DNA of 64,000 nt from an uncultured Clostridiaceae bacterium. Its GTDB lineage: Bacteria; Bacillota; Clostridia; TANB77; CAG-465. The translations under genes and the position numbers were made by a program. The stretch spans positions 1 through 64,000 of the forward strand of contig CANCXL010000007.1 of the NCBI GenBank assembly GCA_947381905.1. Reading direction: 5' to 3'. Shown here piece after piece: positions 51,115 to 61,399 of the stretch (position 1 is the first letter of the stretch; the number at the start of each line of letters is the position of its first letter). A model generated the notes under the pieces. It searched no databases. It was not told the DNA's origin and saw only the letters and a program-made list of their open reading frames with translations.

Positions 51115-51837
51115 ATGAATAATGAACGTATTGATGATTTAAATTTAAATGGAAAAAAGATTATACAAAATCCAGATTATTTTTGCTTTGGAATAGATAG
51201 TGTATTACTTGCAAATTTTGTTGAATCTAATTCTTCTAAAAATATAATAGTAGATTTATGTACAGGATCTGGTGTGATACCAGTTATAATATCTCAAAAG
51301 AAAAAATTTAAAACTATATATGGTGTAGAGCTTCAAGAAGAAATGTATGATTTATTACTAAGAAATGTAGAAATGAATTCACTTCAAGACTATATCATAC
51401 CTATAAAAGCAAATATACGAGAATATGATATGGAACAAAAAGTAGATGTTGTAGTATGTAATCCGCCATATAAAGAGGTGGGAACTGGTGTTACAAATGA
51501 TACAAAAGTAAAATATATTGCTCGTCATGAAAAAGAATGTAGCCTTGAAGATGTATTTAAATGTAGTGCAAAAATTCTTAAGCAAAAAGGAAAATTATAT
51601 ATTGTACATAAACCTCAAAGATTGGTAGATTTAATGTCACTTGCAAGAAAGTATCATTTAGAGGCTAAAAAAATAAGATTTGTATACCCAACAAGTAAGA
51701 GTGCAGCAAGCATTGTTCTTGTAGAGTATGTATATTATGGAGGAAATGAGATAAATGTACTTGAACCACTTATTGAGTATAATAATGATGGTTCTTATAC
51801 AGATGAGATATATAAAATATATGGGAGTGAAAAATAA
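51115..51837 (+). CDS. TrmN6/YabB-like tRNA (adenine-N6)-methyltransferase
   Basis: A 240-residue methyltransferase with family opening NPDYFCFGIDSVLLANFV, SAM motif VDLCTGSGVIPVIIS and catalytic VCNPPY. The family methylates A37 of tRNA1(Val) in E. coli; Firmicute members (YabB) precede rsmI as here. ATG 51115 is used because the upstream Mets lie at or before the predicted transcription start and lack an SD. Overlaps rsmI by one base. Confidence 0.9.
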   Translation: MNNERIDDLNLNGKKIIQNPDYFCFGIDSVLLANFVESNSSKNIIVDLCTGSGVIPVIISQKKKFKTIYGVELQEEMYDLLLRNVEMNSLQDYIIPIKANIREYDMEQKVDVVVCNPPYKEVGTGVTNDTKVKYIARHEKECSLEDVFKCSAKILKQKGKLYIVHKPQRLVDLMSLARKYHLEAKKIRFVYPTSKSAASIVLVEYVYYGGNEINVLEPLIEYNNDGSYTDEIYKIYGSEK

Positions 51838-52691
51838 TGGAAAATAAACAAAGAGGAAAATTATATGTGGTAGGTACACCAATAGGAAATCTTAAGGATA
51901 TAACTTTACGTGCTATTGAAACTTTACAAAATGTAGATTTAATTTTAGCAGAAGATACAAGACAAACACTAAAATTATTAAATCATTTAAATATATCAAA
52001 ACAAATGATAAGTTACCACAGACATAACGAGGATCAAAAAGTTAATATGGTTGTATCACTTTTAGATGAGGGAAAGGATATAGCTTTAGTTTCTGACGCG
52101 GGAATGCCAATAATATCTGATCCAGGACAAGGTCTTGTACATTTTCTTGTCGAAAATAATTATGAAATAGAGGTAATACCTGGAGTAACTGCTTTAATTA
52201 CTGCGATTGTACGCTCTGGAATGGACTCAACAAGGTTTACTTTTGAAGGCTTTTTATCTGTTAGCAAAAAGCAAAGAATAAAAAGATTAAATGAACTTAA
52301 AAATGAAATACGTACTATGATATTTTATGAGGCACCACATAAGATACTATATACATTAAAAGATATGTATGAAGTTTTAGGACAAAGAAATATCTGTATA
52401 TGTCGTGAGCTTACAAAAATTCATGAAGAATATAAAAATACAACATTTAAAGAGGCTATAGATCAAATTGAAGAAAATGGCATAAAAGGAGAGATTGTTT
52501 TAATTGTTGAGGGAATGAATGAGATTGAACTAGAAGAACAAAAACAAGAAGAACTATCTAAAATAAATCCAGTGGATTTGGTAAAAGAATATATAACTCA
52601 AGGTATGGACAAAAAAGATGCAATAAAAAAAGTTGCAAAAGAAATGGGAGTAAATAAAAATGAGATATACAAACAATGCTTAGATATATAG
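51837..52691 (+). CDS. rsmI: 16S rRNA (cytidine1402-2'-O)-methyltransferase RsmI
   Basis: A 284-residue tetrapyrrole-methylase-fold enzyme. Motifs: LYVVGTPIGNLKDIT, AEDTRQTLKLL, LVSDAGMPIISDPG and FYEAPHKI. It modifies C1402 in the decoding centre. The C-terminal helical HTH-like extension is present. Translationally coupled to the upstream methyltransferase (TAATG). Confidence 0.96.
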   Translation: MENKQRGKLYVVGTPIGNLKDITLRAIETLQNVDLILAEDTRQTLKLLNHLNISKQMISYHRHNEDQKVNMVVSLLDEGKDIALVSDAGMPIISDPGQGLVHFLVENNYEIEVIPGVTALITAIVRSGMDSTRFTFEGFLSVSKKQRIKRLNELKNEIRTMIFYEAPHKILYTLKDMYEVLGQRNICICRELTKIHEEYKNTTFKEAIDQIEENGIKGEIVLIVEGMNEIELEEQKQEELSKINPVDLVKEYITQGMDKKDAIKKVAKEMGVNKNEIYKQCLDI

Positions 52692-52697
52692 AACTTG

Positions 52698-52727
52698 AAA
52701 GTAGATAGTTTGACTATCTGCTTTTTT
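52698..52727 (+). terminator. Terminator after rsmI
   Basis: Stem AAAGTAGATAG/CTATCTGCTTT (one G-T pair) followed by T6. Confidence 0.88.
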
Positions 52728-52858
52728 CACGTTTTGCTAGGTTTTTTATATATTTATACTATATAAGTATTACTTTAATTTAATATAAAAAATACATTTT
52801 TTAGTGTATACTTTTTTACTTTAATGTTATATAATTACAAAAGAAAAGTGAGGAGATT

Positions 52859-53494
52859 ATGAAAGAAAAAGAAGAAGAACGACTAAAACATATGCTAGAA
52901 ATAGAAGAAAGCTTATATAGCAAAGGATATAGGCTTGTATGCGGTGTAGATGAGGCAGGACGTGGACCACTGTGTGGACCAGTCGTTGCAGCAGCTGTTA
53001 TTTTAAAGCCAGGAGATACAATTGAAGGTGTAAATGATTCAAAGAAGCTTTCAGAGAAAAAAAGAGAAAAACTATATCAAGATATTATGGATAAAGCATT
53101 AGCAGTCGGAGTTGGAATTAGTGATGTTGATGTTATTGAGACTGTAAATATTTTAAATGCTACAAAACTTGCTATGAAACAAGCTATTGAAAATTTAAGT
53201 ATTGTTCCTGAATATGTATTAATTGATGGAAATCAGATGATAGATATAGATATAAGTGCAAGTACTGTAGTTCATGGAGATGCAGTATCTGAATCTATTG
53301 CTGCAGCCTCAATTATTGCTAAAGTTACAAGAGATAGAATGCTTATTAAATGGGATAAAGATTATCCAGAATATGGCTTTGCAAAACATAAAGGATATGG
53401 AACAAAAGCACATATAGAGGCAATAGGAAAATATGGACTTACGCCACTACATAGACCAAGTTTTTGTAAAAAATTTGTAAAGGAGGAAAAATAA
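52859..53494 (+). CDS. rnhB: Ribonuclease HII
   Basis: A 211-residue enzyme cleaving RNA in RNA/DNA hybrids and single ribonucleotides in DNA. Active-site motif VCGVDEAGRGPLCGPVVAAAV supplies Asp and Glu; NDSKKLSEKKRE follows; the third Asp is in EYVLIDGN, and AAASIIAKVTRDR and GYGTKAHIEAI complete the family. SD GAGGAG. The xth gene begins 4 nt downstream, forming a repair pair. Confidence 0.96.
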   Translation: MKEKEEERLKHMLEIEESLYSKGYRLVCGVDEAGRGPLCGPVVAAAVILKPGDTIEGVNDSKKLSEKKREKLYQDIMDKALAVGVGISDVDVIETVNILNATKLAMKQAIENLSIVPEYVLIDGNQMIDIDISASTVVHGDAVSESIAAASIIAKVTRDRMLIKWDKDYPEYGFAKHKGYGTKAHIEAIGKYGLTPLHRPSFCKKFVKEEK

Positions 53495-53497
53495 AAA

Positions 53498-54253
53498 ATG
53501 AAATTGATATCGTGGAATGTAAATGGACTTAGAGCATGTATAACAAAAGGATTTAATGATTTTTTTAAAGATGTAGATGCAGATATTTTCTGTATTCAAG
53601 AGACAAAAATGCAAGAAGACCAAGCAACAGAAATTCAATATGAAGGATATAATAGATATATGAATAGTGCTGTAAAGAAGGGATATTCAGGAACAATGGT
53701 TTTTGCAAAGGAGAAACCTTTATCTGTTACATATGGACTTGGAATTGAAGAGCATGATCAAGAAGGAAGAATAATTACTTTAGAATATCCAGATTTTTAC
53801 TTTATTTGTTGTTATACTCCAAATTCTAAAAGAGAACTTGAAAGACTAGAATATAGAATGATTTGGGAAGATGAAATTAGAAAATATATGAAAAAGCTTG
53901 AAGAAAAAAAGCCAGTTGTATATTGTGGAGATTTAAATGTAGCACATGAGGAAATAGATATTAAAAATCCTAAGACTAATCATAGAAGTGCAGGATTTAC
54001 AGATGAAGAAAGAAATAAATTTACACAACTATTAAATGCTGGATTTATAGATACATATAGATATTTAAATCCTCAAAAAGTTGAGTATTCTTGGTGGTCA
54101 TATATGCGTCAAGCAAGAGAAAAAAATATTGGCTGGAGAATAGATTATTTTGTAACATCAAAATGTTTAGCAAATAATATTAAAGATGCTAAAATTCATA
54201 CTCAAATACTAGGTAGTGACCATTGCCCTATAGAGTTAGATATAGAGTTTTAG
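53498..54253 (+). CDS. xth: Exodeoxyribonuclease III (AP endonuclease)
   Basis: A 251-residue Xth/ExoA-type enzyme incising abasic sites. Motifs: LISWNVNGLRA, FCIQETKMQ with the metal-binding Glu, YTPNS, YCGDLNVAHEEID, RIDYF and GSDHCPI. Complete. It would process abasic sites such as those made by the AlkD-type glycosylase encoded at 26156. Confidence 0.96.
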   Translation: MKLISWNVNGLRACITKGFNDFFKDVDADIFCIQETKMQEDQATEIQYEGYNRYMNSAVKKGYSGTMVFAKEKPLSVTYGLGIEEHDQEGRIITLEYPDFYFICCYTPNSKRELERLEYRMIWEDEIRKYMKKLEEKKPVVYCGDLNVAHEEIDIKNPKTNHRSAGFTDEERNKFTQLLNAGFIDTYRYLNPQKVEYSWWSYMRQAREKNIGWRIDYFVTSKCLANNIKDAKIHTQILGSDHCPIELDIEF

Positions 54254-54261
54254 TATGTTAC

Positions 54262-54290
54262 TTGAAATAAGACAACATATATAGTAAAAT
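54262..54290 (+). promoter_or_regulatory. Promoter, TAG-type, of the 54314 gene
   Basis: ACTTGAAA with TTGAAA at 54262-54267, a 17-nt spacer ending in TAG, and TAAAAT (54285-54290). Confidence 0.65.
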
Positions 54291-54313
54291 ATTATTAAGT
54301 TGGAGGGATTTTT

Positions 54314-55786
54314 ATGGGTTTTTTAGATAGGTTTTCAGGATTAAAAACAATATTTGGAAAAAGTAAAGATTTCAATGTAGATGATAATCTTGCAAGATTT
54401 TATGGACAAAGTGTGGCAAATCAAAGCTATGATGAAATATTAGAGCTTACAAAAAGAAAATTCAAAGACAAAATAGATATTAGTGATCAAATACTTGAAA
54501 AATATTCAAAAGCAACTAAAGATGATGTTCAAGCTGCACTAATGAAGAAGTATTTGAAAATGTCACAAGATGATTTAAATAAAGAGGCCATTGCAAGAGA
54601 AAAACTTGAAATGCAAACAATGGAAGAAGAAGTAGATTCTTCATTAAAAGGTGTAGATAAAGACACTAAGGAACAAGTAAAGAAAGACTTAAAAGAAGAG
54701 GCTAAAGAAGATAAAGAAAAAGGAAAAGAACTATCTAACCCTAATGATAAGAAAAAACAACTTCAAACTAAAATATATGAAGCAACATATAATAGAATGT
54801 ATAAAGATTACGCTCATAGAGTTATGCAAATAAAAAATGCCCAATATGCTAGCATGGCAATAGGACTTAAAACTAAAGAGGCAATGGAAATAATTGCAAT
54901 GGAAAAAAATCTTGAGAAAATAGAGTTACTTTATCATAACCATTCAGGAAAAGATATTTCTAAAGTAAAGAAAATAAAAGACGAAAAGGCTAAATTTAAA
55001 AGTGAATTTAATTATAACCAAAAAGGTATTGAAAATAATACTAATGAACGTGCATTAAGAATTAATATATTATATATGATAAGAGCAGAAAAGTATGAAA
55101 AATATATTAGAGCACTAAAAGATCAAAGCAAATCACCTCAAGAGAAATATTTATTTAAACAAGATTATGAAAAAGCAAATTTAGATTTACTACAAAATAT
55201 ACCATCTATTAATGAATATACAAAAGACATAGAAGTACAACAAGTCAACGAAAAGATGGCTGATAAAGAAAATCTATCAAAAACAACAGCAATTAATAAT
55301 CGTTTTAATAACCCTGATGGGAAGGTTGAAAAAGTATCTACTTCTAGAACAGCAAATTTAGTATATGATATAAAAGATACTGAAGAAAAAAGAGATGCAA
55401 ATTCATTAGATAAGTCTATGAAAATGCAAGATGACGAATTAAAAAAAGGAAATTATGCTGCAGCAAAAGAAATAGGAGATGCTCAAAGAGATAAAAGAGT
55501 ATACGATGATAATATAAAGAAGGAACCAGAGCAATCAACAATAGCTCAAACCAAAAAAGAAATAGATGTAGAAGAAGGAAGAAGTGATTCGGATTTCTTT
55601 AGTAGCTTAAGAAAAGTAAATTCTATTGAGGATAAAACTCCAGAGGAACTTCAAAATATAGTAGATGATAATGAGAAAATTGCACAAGATAAGATAAAAG
55701 AAAGACAATATAAAGAGCAAATAGAACAAAAAATGCAAGAAGAAAAAGAAAGAGTAAGAAATAAAAACAAGAGACCAAATGGTTAA
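54314..55786 (+). CDS. Large charged helical protein, unknown
   Basis: A 490-residue, Lys/Glu/Asp-rich cytoplasmic protein with several predicted coiled-coil stretches (about residues 85-150 and 430-485) and a central more ordered helical region with AQYASMAIGLKTKEAMEIIAM. No signal peptide, membrane helix or enzyme motif. SD GGAGGGA; own promoter; fba follows 21 nt after. Perhaps a scaffold or structural protein. I do not recognise a family. Confidence 0.65.
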   Translation: MGFLDRFSGLKTIFGKSKDFNVDDNLARFYGQSVANQSYDEILELTKRKFKDKIDISDQILEKYSKATKDDVQAALMKKYLKMSQDDLNKEAIAREKLEMQTMEEEVDSSLKGVDKDTKEQVKKDLKEEAKEDKEKGKELSNPNDKKKQLQTKIYEATYNRMYKDYAHRVMQIKNAQYASMAIGLKTKEAMEIIAMEKNLEKIELLYHNHSGKDISKVKKIKDEKAKFKSEFNYNQKGIENNTNERALRINILYMIRAEKYEKYIRALKDQSKSPQEKYLFKQDYEKANLDLLQNIPSINEYTKDIEVQQVNEKMADKENLSKTTAINNRFNNPDGKVEKVSTSRTANLVYDIKDTEEKRDANSLDKSMKMQDDELKKGNYAAAKEIGDAQRDKRVYDDNIKKEPEQSTIAQTKKEIDVEEGRSDSDFFSSLRKVNSIEDKTPEELQNIVDDNEKIAQDKIKERQYKEQIEQKMQEEKERVRNKNKRPNG

Positions 55787-55807
55787 AAAATTTAAGGAGG
55801 TAATATT

Positions 55808-56752
55808 ATGGGACTTGTAACAACAGAAGAGATGTTTAAAAAGGCATATGAAGGTGGATATGCAATAGGTGCGTTTAACGTAAATAATATGGAAATCGTA
55901 CAAGGAATTATGGAGGCTGCAAATGAGACTAATTCTCCAGTTATACTTCAAGTATCAGCTGGTGCTAGAAAATATGCTAATCCAATTTATTTAAGAAAAT
56001 TAGTTGAGGCTGCTATAGAATGTAATAAACAAAGTGGAAAAGATATTCCAGTAGTACTACATTTAGACCATGGCCCAGATTTTGAAACTTGTAAAGATTG
56101 TATTGATAGTGGATTTACATCAGTTATGATTGATGGATCTAAATATTCTTTTGAAGAGAATGTTGAACTTACTAAAAAAGTTGTAGAATATGCACATGCA
56201 AGAGGAGTTGTTGTTGAAGCAGAACTTGGAAAACTTGCTGGAGTTGAAGATGATGTAAACGTTGCAGCAGATGATGCAATGTATACAAATCCAGATGAGG
56301 CAGTAGAATTTGTAAAAAGAACAGGATGTGATTCTTTAGCAATAGCTATAGGAACAAGTCATGGAGCATATAAATTTAAAGGAGAAGCAAAACTTAGATA
56401 TGATATTTTAGAGGAAATAGGAAATAGATTACCAGGATTTCCAATTGTACTTCATGGAGCATCATCTGTTCCACAAGAATTTGTAAAAATGTGTAATGAA
56501 TATGGTGGCCAAATTCCAGGAGCTAAAGGTGTTCCAGAAGAAATGCTTAGAAAAGCTGCTACAATGGCTGTATGTAAAATAAATATAGATAGTGATATTC
56601 GTCTTGCAATGACAGCTAATATAAGAGAGTGCTTTACAAATAAACCAGATGTTTTTGATCCTAGAACATATTTAGGTCAAGCAAGAACAGCTGTAAAAGA
56701 TATGGTTAAACATAAAATCGAAGATGTATTAGGATGTGCAGGAAAAGCATAG
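55808..56752 (+). CDS. fba: Fructose-bisphosphate aldolase, class II
   Basis: A 314-residue zinc aldolase of glycolysis. Motifs: YAIGAFNVNN, VVLHLDHGPD with the catalytic Asp and zinc His, GFTSVMIDGS, EAELGKLAG, AIGTSHGAYKF and VLHGASSV, and CKINIDSDIRLA near the end. Full length. Its stop overlaps the SD of the downstream TSCPD gene. Confidence 0.96.
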   Translation: MGLVTTEEMFKKAYEGGYAIGAFNVNNMEIVQGIMEAANETNSPVILQVSAGARKYANPIYLRKLVEAAIECNKQSGKDIPVVLHLDHGPDFETCKDCIDSGFTSVMIDGSKYSFEENVELTKKVVEYAHARGVVVEAELGKLAGVEDDVNVAADDAMYTNPDEAVEFVKRTGCDSLAIAIGTSHGAYKFKGEAKLRYDILEEIGNRLPGFPIVLHGASSVPQEFVKMCNEYGGQIPGAKGVPEEMLRKAATMAVCKINIDSDIRLAMTANIRECFTNKPDVFDPRTYLGQARTAVKDMVKHKIEDVLGCAGKA

Positions 56753-56762
56753 GAGGATTAAA

Positions 56763-57020
56763 ATGGAGTATGTATATAAACCTAAAGGTACATGTTCACA
56801 AGAAATGATAATAAATATTAATGATGAGGATATTATTGAATCAGTAAAAATTATTGGTGGATGTCCTGGAAATACAGTTGGTTTATCAATGCTTGTAAAA
56901 GGGCAAAAAGTAGACGATATTATAAAAAAACTTAAAGGTATTCCATGCAGAACAAGAGGAACATCTTGTCCAGATCAGTTGGCTATAGCTTTAGAAGAAA
57001 TTAAAGAATCAAGAAAATAG
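56763..57020 (+). CDS. TSCPD-domain protein
   Basis: An 85-residue protein with GGCPGNTVGLS and the name-giving TSCPDQLA near the C-terminus. TSCPD domains also end vitamin-B12-dependent ribonucleotide reductases; the stand-alone family has no firmly known role, and Cys-based metal or redox function is supposed. ATG 56763 is set by AGGAGG (56751-56756). Probably co-transcribed with fba. Confidence 0.88.
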   Translation: MEYVYKPKGTCSQEMIININDEDIIESVKIIGGCPGNTVGLSMLVKGQKVDDIIKKLKGIPCRTRGTSCPDQLAIALEEIKESRK

Positions 57021-57025
57021 AAAAC

Positions 57026-57067
57026 AAGCACTGTTTATGAATTTTTATTCATAAATAGTGCTTTTCT
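57026..57067 (+). terminator. Terminator of the fba operon
   Basis: A 17-bp stem (57026-57042 with 57047-57063, one G-T pair), a TTTT loop and a short T-rich tail. Confidence 0.85.
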
Positions 57068-57117
57068 TTGTGATAAATTTTATTTTTCGCGTCAAAATAA
57101 TATTAAGGAGATTTATT

Positions 57118-60100
57118 ATGAAGAAAATTAAGATGCTAAACAGGACAAAAGTGATATTATTTTTATTGTTTTTTTGTATAAATGCTATGTTTATTACAAG
57201 CGTAATAGCAGCAGATGAGCTACCAGATGGTGGAGCAAGAATATCATCTGCACAAATAATTCAGACAAAAACAGGAACTGGACCTTTTGATCTAAATGAT
57301 GAGGCTGGAAATGACTCTAGTGAAAACAATAATATAATACGTTCTTTTGACCAAATATCTTGGACTATAGAAAATACAATGACATTAAATGATAATAATG
57401 CAGAAGGATATATTGGCGGTAGAATTTATTTTGAAGCAAAAGTTCCATCAGATAAATTTACTTCTGAGACTTTTAAATGGGAAGTAAGTTCTATGAAATG
57501 GATTGATGAACCTGTAGTATCGTCTGATGGTCTTACTCTTACTGGATATTATCAAATGGGCTCGGGAGGTATTACAGTTCCAGGAAAACAGAGTTTAGTT
57601 TTTATAGGAAGAGTTTTAGGAGCTGCTAATGGTACAGAATTTAGCCCTCAAATAACACTTTGGCTAAACGGTAATACTCAAGAAGAATATAAAAAAGTTG
57701 TTCCAGAAAAAGTAATAGTAAGTGCTACCCCAAAAATTAATATGGTTATAAAAAATAATACAAAACTTTCAACGAAGAAAACTTTAGATTTTAATGGTCA
57801 AAGCATTACAGGAAGAGTATATGGATATGGAATAATGTTAGAACTATATAATGATAGTGCGTCAAAAGGATTAAAAGGTATAGAATATCCAAAAGATAAA
57901 ATTACATTTGAAATTGATACACAACTTGAAAAGGTAAGTGTAGAAGACACAAATAATACTCAAAATATAACTCCAAATTGCATACCAATGCTTTGGGACT
58001 ATAAGATAAATACAACTGAATCTAAAGGAATTTTAGGAAGAGATATGGCTTTTGGAAATATAGTTAGAGGATATTCTTTCAGACTACTTCCTCTTGGAAA
58101 AAGAACAGGAGACGGGCTAGATTCTGTATGTAATTCTGGTAATGTTACTATGACTCAAGAAGGCAGTAAGATTTATGTTACAATAGATAATTATGCTTTT
58201 GATGGATTATTTCCAAAGTATTTTTATCCATATGAAAGAACTGGTATAATATATGCTGAAAATAGGGGAGCGTTTAGTAGTTTATATTTTGAAATAGTTG
58301 TACCAGATAATGAATATAGCCTAGATCAAATGTCAAATTATTATTTAACAACAAGTATATCTAACTTATCTGCTACATCTATATCTGGAAAAAAGGTTGA
58401 TACTCAACCAAGAACTGATGATGATATAGAGCGAGTACAGCATGTAATATTAAGAGAAGGAAAATATAATCAAGACAATAGATTTAGATCAAGTGACTTT
58501 AAAAGATTTCTTTCCTCTCCATATGGGGCTGGTAACTCTTTTGCATCAGTTGGATCTAATGTGATTGCATGGGCCTCAACAATTGCTGGAAACTCTAATG
58601 ACGATGAAAACGCATTATATACTGTAAATAAACTTGTTAAATTTGATGCTGAATGCTTTGAACCAATTGAAACTGGTGGTAAGTATTATACAACCTCGCA
58701 AGCAGAAAATGTTGGACAGAATTTTTGGTATAAAATGTGGTTTGTTACAAAGAAAGATGGAACAAATTGGAAAGACGAAAAAGAAAGAAATAATGCAAAG
58801 ATAGAAGACTTAATTTTATATGATAATTATCAAGATATACCATCAAATTATTTATGTGTTGGAGAATATTTTGAAACGCAAGGTGGATATTTAGTAACTG
58901 GATATCAAATTATAGATGTAAAGCTAAAGATAAAAGATACAGCAAAAATTGGAGAAACTTATGGAGTGATGCATAATACTCTTGCTTGGACTGAAAGCCT
59001 AGATAGAAGCATTTATACTGCTACAAATAAAGAGGCACAATGGCCAAAGCCAGTTTATGATACAAGTAGCATTAACTATTTAAAAACAAACTATGATGAA
59101 AATTTTAACATAATAAAAGGTACTCATAATGGAGGAAATGTTTATGGTCAAACAATACTTGTTGTAGGAGCAGACTTATCTATAAGTAAAAAAGCAATTA
59201 TTAATGAAAATGAAGAAAAAATAAATTATGATTTCTCAAAGAATGAATATGATGTTATATATAAGATAGAACCATCACTAAAGAACCCATCAATAAATGG
59301 AGCAGGAATATCTGGGGTAAATATTAGATGTGAAGATATACTTCCAGCTGGCGTAACGTATACAGCAGGAAGCTCTAATATAGGAGAGCCAGAAGTTATA
59401 CAAAATGAAGATGGTACAACAAAACTTGTATGGTATATAAATAATTTAACAGTAAATGAAGCAATAAGTCCAATTGTATATAAAGCACATATTTTAGAAG
59501 ACCTTGCAAATGGTACAATACTTCAAAGTACAGCAAAAATTGATGAGGTGCCATCTATAGGGGAAGATGGAAAAGAGATATATAAGATAGGAAAGATACC
59601 ATCGTCTAATTCGTCTTCACGTATGTCAACTAATTCTATTAATATTATAAATTTGGCAGCTCATAGACTATATAAATCTATAGACACACCTGTAATAGAG
59701 AAAAATGGAGATATACATTTTACCTTAACATATAAAAATAGTACAGATGAATCAATACCAGATTTTCAACTCTTAGATATTTTACCATTTAATGGAGATA
59801 ATAGAGGAAGCTCTTTTGATGGTACATATATTTTAGATAGACTTAATATAGTTCAAGAAGATGCTAGCGGTAATAGGCTATCAAATGATAATTTAAGTAT
59901 ATTTTATACAGAAAACAAGGAAATAGTAAAATCTATTAGTAGTAAAGATGAAAATTTGGTAGATAATTGGAATAGAGTAAATACAACTAATATAAACAAA
60001 GAGGCTTCAGCTTTTGCAGTAAAAGGAGAAATAGGGCCACAAGGAAAAGTTATAGTAGATATATATCTTAAAACAAATGGCAATACATCAGCAAATAAGT

Positions 60101-61341
60101 ATGTAAATAACGCATCAGCGCAAGTGTATAAATCTACAGAAGAAATAGTAACAAGCAATACTACAGCACAAGTTATTCAAAGAAAAATAGAAGGTTTTGC
60201 ATGGGAAGATTTGAATTTAAATGGATTAAAGGATGAGAATGAATTACCATTATATAATGTTGAGTTAACATTAACAGATGCTTATGGAAAACAAGTGGTA
60301 GACATTAATGGAAATACAGTTACATCAATAATTACAGACGAAAGAGGATATTATTCTTTTGATAATTTACCGCAAGGTACATATTTTGTTAGAGTTAAAA
60401 GTCCTAACTCTAAATATATATTAACTGAGAAAAATGTAGGTTCAAATGATGACATTAATAGTAAATTTTATGAAGATACTATGATTACAGATCAAATAAC
60501 AAAACTTAACACATCTAATGTTCCAAATATTATAGTACAAAATCAAAATGCTGGATTTATAAAAAAAGAGGCAAATGTTGTGGTAAATTATAAGGAAGTT
60601 GATACCAAAGAAACTTTATATGAGGAAATAAATATAAGTGGTCGAGTTGATGATTATTACTCAACTGAAGACAAAATTGAAGAAATAAATGAAGCACATA
60701 ATAATAAATATGAGTTTTCTAAAGTTGATGGTAATGTCACAGGAACTATGAAAGAAGATACCATTTATATAACTTATTGGTATCAAAAGAAAAATACAAA
60801 TGTTATTGTAAAGTATGTAGACGTTGATACAAATGATGAATTAATAGAAAATGTAGAGATAACTGGAAGAATTGATGAGGACTATGTAACAAAGGACAAA
60901 ATTGTAGAGATAAATGATATATCTGTAAATAAATATGTTCTTGTAAGTACAACAGATAATATTAAAGGAAAAATGAGTGCAGATACTATAGAGGTAATAT
61001 ATTATTATAAAAAAGTAGAAGCACAAGCTATAGTAAAATTTATTGATGAAGATTCAAATGAAGAAATAGAACAAAGGGAATATATAGGAGGATTTGTAGG
61101 TGATGAATATAAGACAGAGCCTAAAGATATAAAAGAATATGATTTAGTAATAAAAAAGATGCCTGAAAATAAAAATGGGAAACTTACAGAAGATGTAATA
61201 GAAATAATATATTATTATAAAAAGAAACCTGTACCAATTAACACTGGCGATATGGCTTTTGGAGTTATAATTACAGTTGCTGTTTTATGTGTTTTAGGTA
61301 TTATCTATGTTGTATATAAAAATAAGCATTATAAGGATTAG
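57118..61341 (+). CDS. MucBP/SdrD-B cell-surface adhesin with a non-canonical C-terminal sorting motif
   Basis: A 1407-residue exported protein. Signal peptide about 1-31. Residues 32-680 form a large beta-rich ligand-binding-like region with no motif I know. Two DUF11-like Ig modules start near 684 (ADLSISKKAI) and 847 (AHRLYKSID). An SdrD-B/Cna-B module (IEGFAWEDLNLNGLKDENE, residues about 1024-1120) follows. Three MucBP repeats begin near 1151, 1226 and 1301, each ending YYYKK-like. The C-terminus has PINTGDMAFG, a membrane helix and a KNKHYKD tail: arranged like a sortase signal but without LPxTG spacing. ATG 57118 follows AAGGAG. A mucus- or host-surface adhesin is likely. Confidence 0.85.
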   Translation: MKKIKMLNRTKVILFLLFFCINAMFITSVIAADELPDGGARISSAQIIQTKTGTGPFDLNDEAGNDSSENNNIIRSFDQISWTIENTMTLNDNNAEGYIGGRIYFEAKVPSDKFTSETFKWEVSSMKWIDEPVVSSDGLTLTGYYQMGSGGITVPGKQSLVFIGRVLGAANGTEFSPQITLWLNGNTQEEYKKVVPEKVIVSATPKINMVIKNNTKLSTKKTLDFNGQSITGRVYGYGIMLELYNDSASKGLKGIEYPKDKITFEIDTQLEKVSVEDTNNTQNITPNCIPMLWDYKINTTESKGILGRDMAFGNIVRGYSFRLLPLGKRTGDGLDSVCNSGNVTMTQEGSKIYVTIDNYAFDGLFPKYFYPYERTGIIYAENRGAFSSLYFEIVVPDNEYSLDQMSNYYLTTSISNLSATSISGKKVDTQPRTDDDIERVQHVILREGKYNQDNRFRSSDFKRFLSSPYGAGNSFASVGSNVIAWASTIAGNSNDDENALYTVNKLVKFDAECFEPIETGGKYYTTSQAENVGQNFWYKMWFVTKKDGTNWKDEKERNNAKIEDLILYDNYQDIPSNYLCVGEYFETQGGYLVTGYQIIDVKLKIKDTAKIGETYGVMHNTLAWTESLDRSIYTATNKEAQWPKPVYDTSSINYLKTNYDENFNIIKGTHNGGNVYGQTILVVGADLSISKKAIINENEEKINYDFSKNEYDVIYKIEPSLKNPSINGAGISGVNIRCEDILPAGVTYTAGSSNIGEPEVIQNEDGTTKLVWYINNLTVNEAISPIVYKAHILEDLANGTILQSTAKIDEVPSIGEDGKEIYKIGKIPSSNSSSRMSTNSINIINLAAHRLYKSIDTPVIEKNGDIHFTLTYKNSTDESIPDFQLLDILPFNGDNRGSSFDGTYILDRLNIVQEDASGNRLSNDNLSIFYTENKEIVKSISSKDENLVDNWNRVNTTNINKEASAFAVKGEIGPQGKVIVDIYLKTNGNTSANKYVNNASAQVYKSTEEIVTSNTTAQVIQRKIEGFAWEDLNLNGLKDENELPLYNVELTLTDAYGKQVVDINGNTVTSIITDERGYYSFDNLPQGTYFVRVKSPNSKYILTEKNVGSNDDINSKFYEDTMITDQITKLNTSNVPNIIVQNQNAGFIKKEANVVVNYKEVDTKETLYEEINISGRVDDYYSTEDKIEEINEAHNNKYEFSKVDGNVTGTMKEDTIYITYWYQKKNTNVIVKYVDVDTNDELIENVEITGRIDEDYVTKDKIVEINDISVNKYVLVSTTDNIKGKMSADTIEVIYYYKKVEAQAIVKFIDEDSNEEIEQREYIGGFVGDEYKTEPKDIKEYDLVIKKMPENKNGKLTEDVIEIIYYYKKKPVPINTGDMAFGVIITVAVLCVLGIIYVVYKNKHYKD

Positions 61342-61399
61342 AAATATACGTAATTTGTATGCTAATTTATGGTAATTATAGAAATTGTTAAATAAAGAA

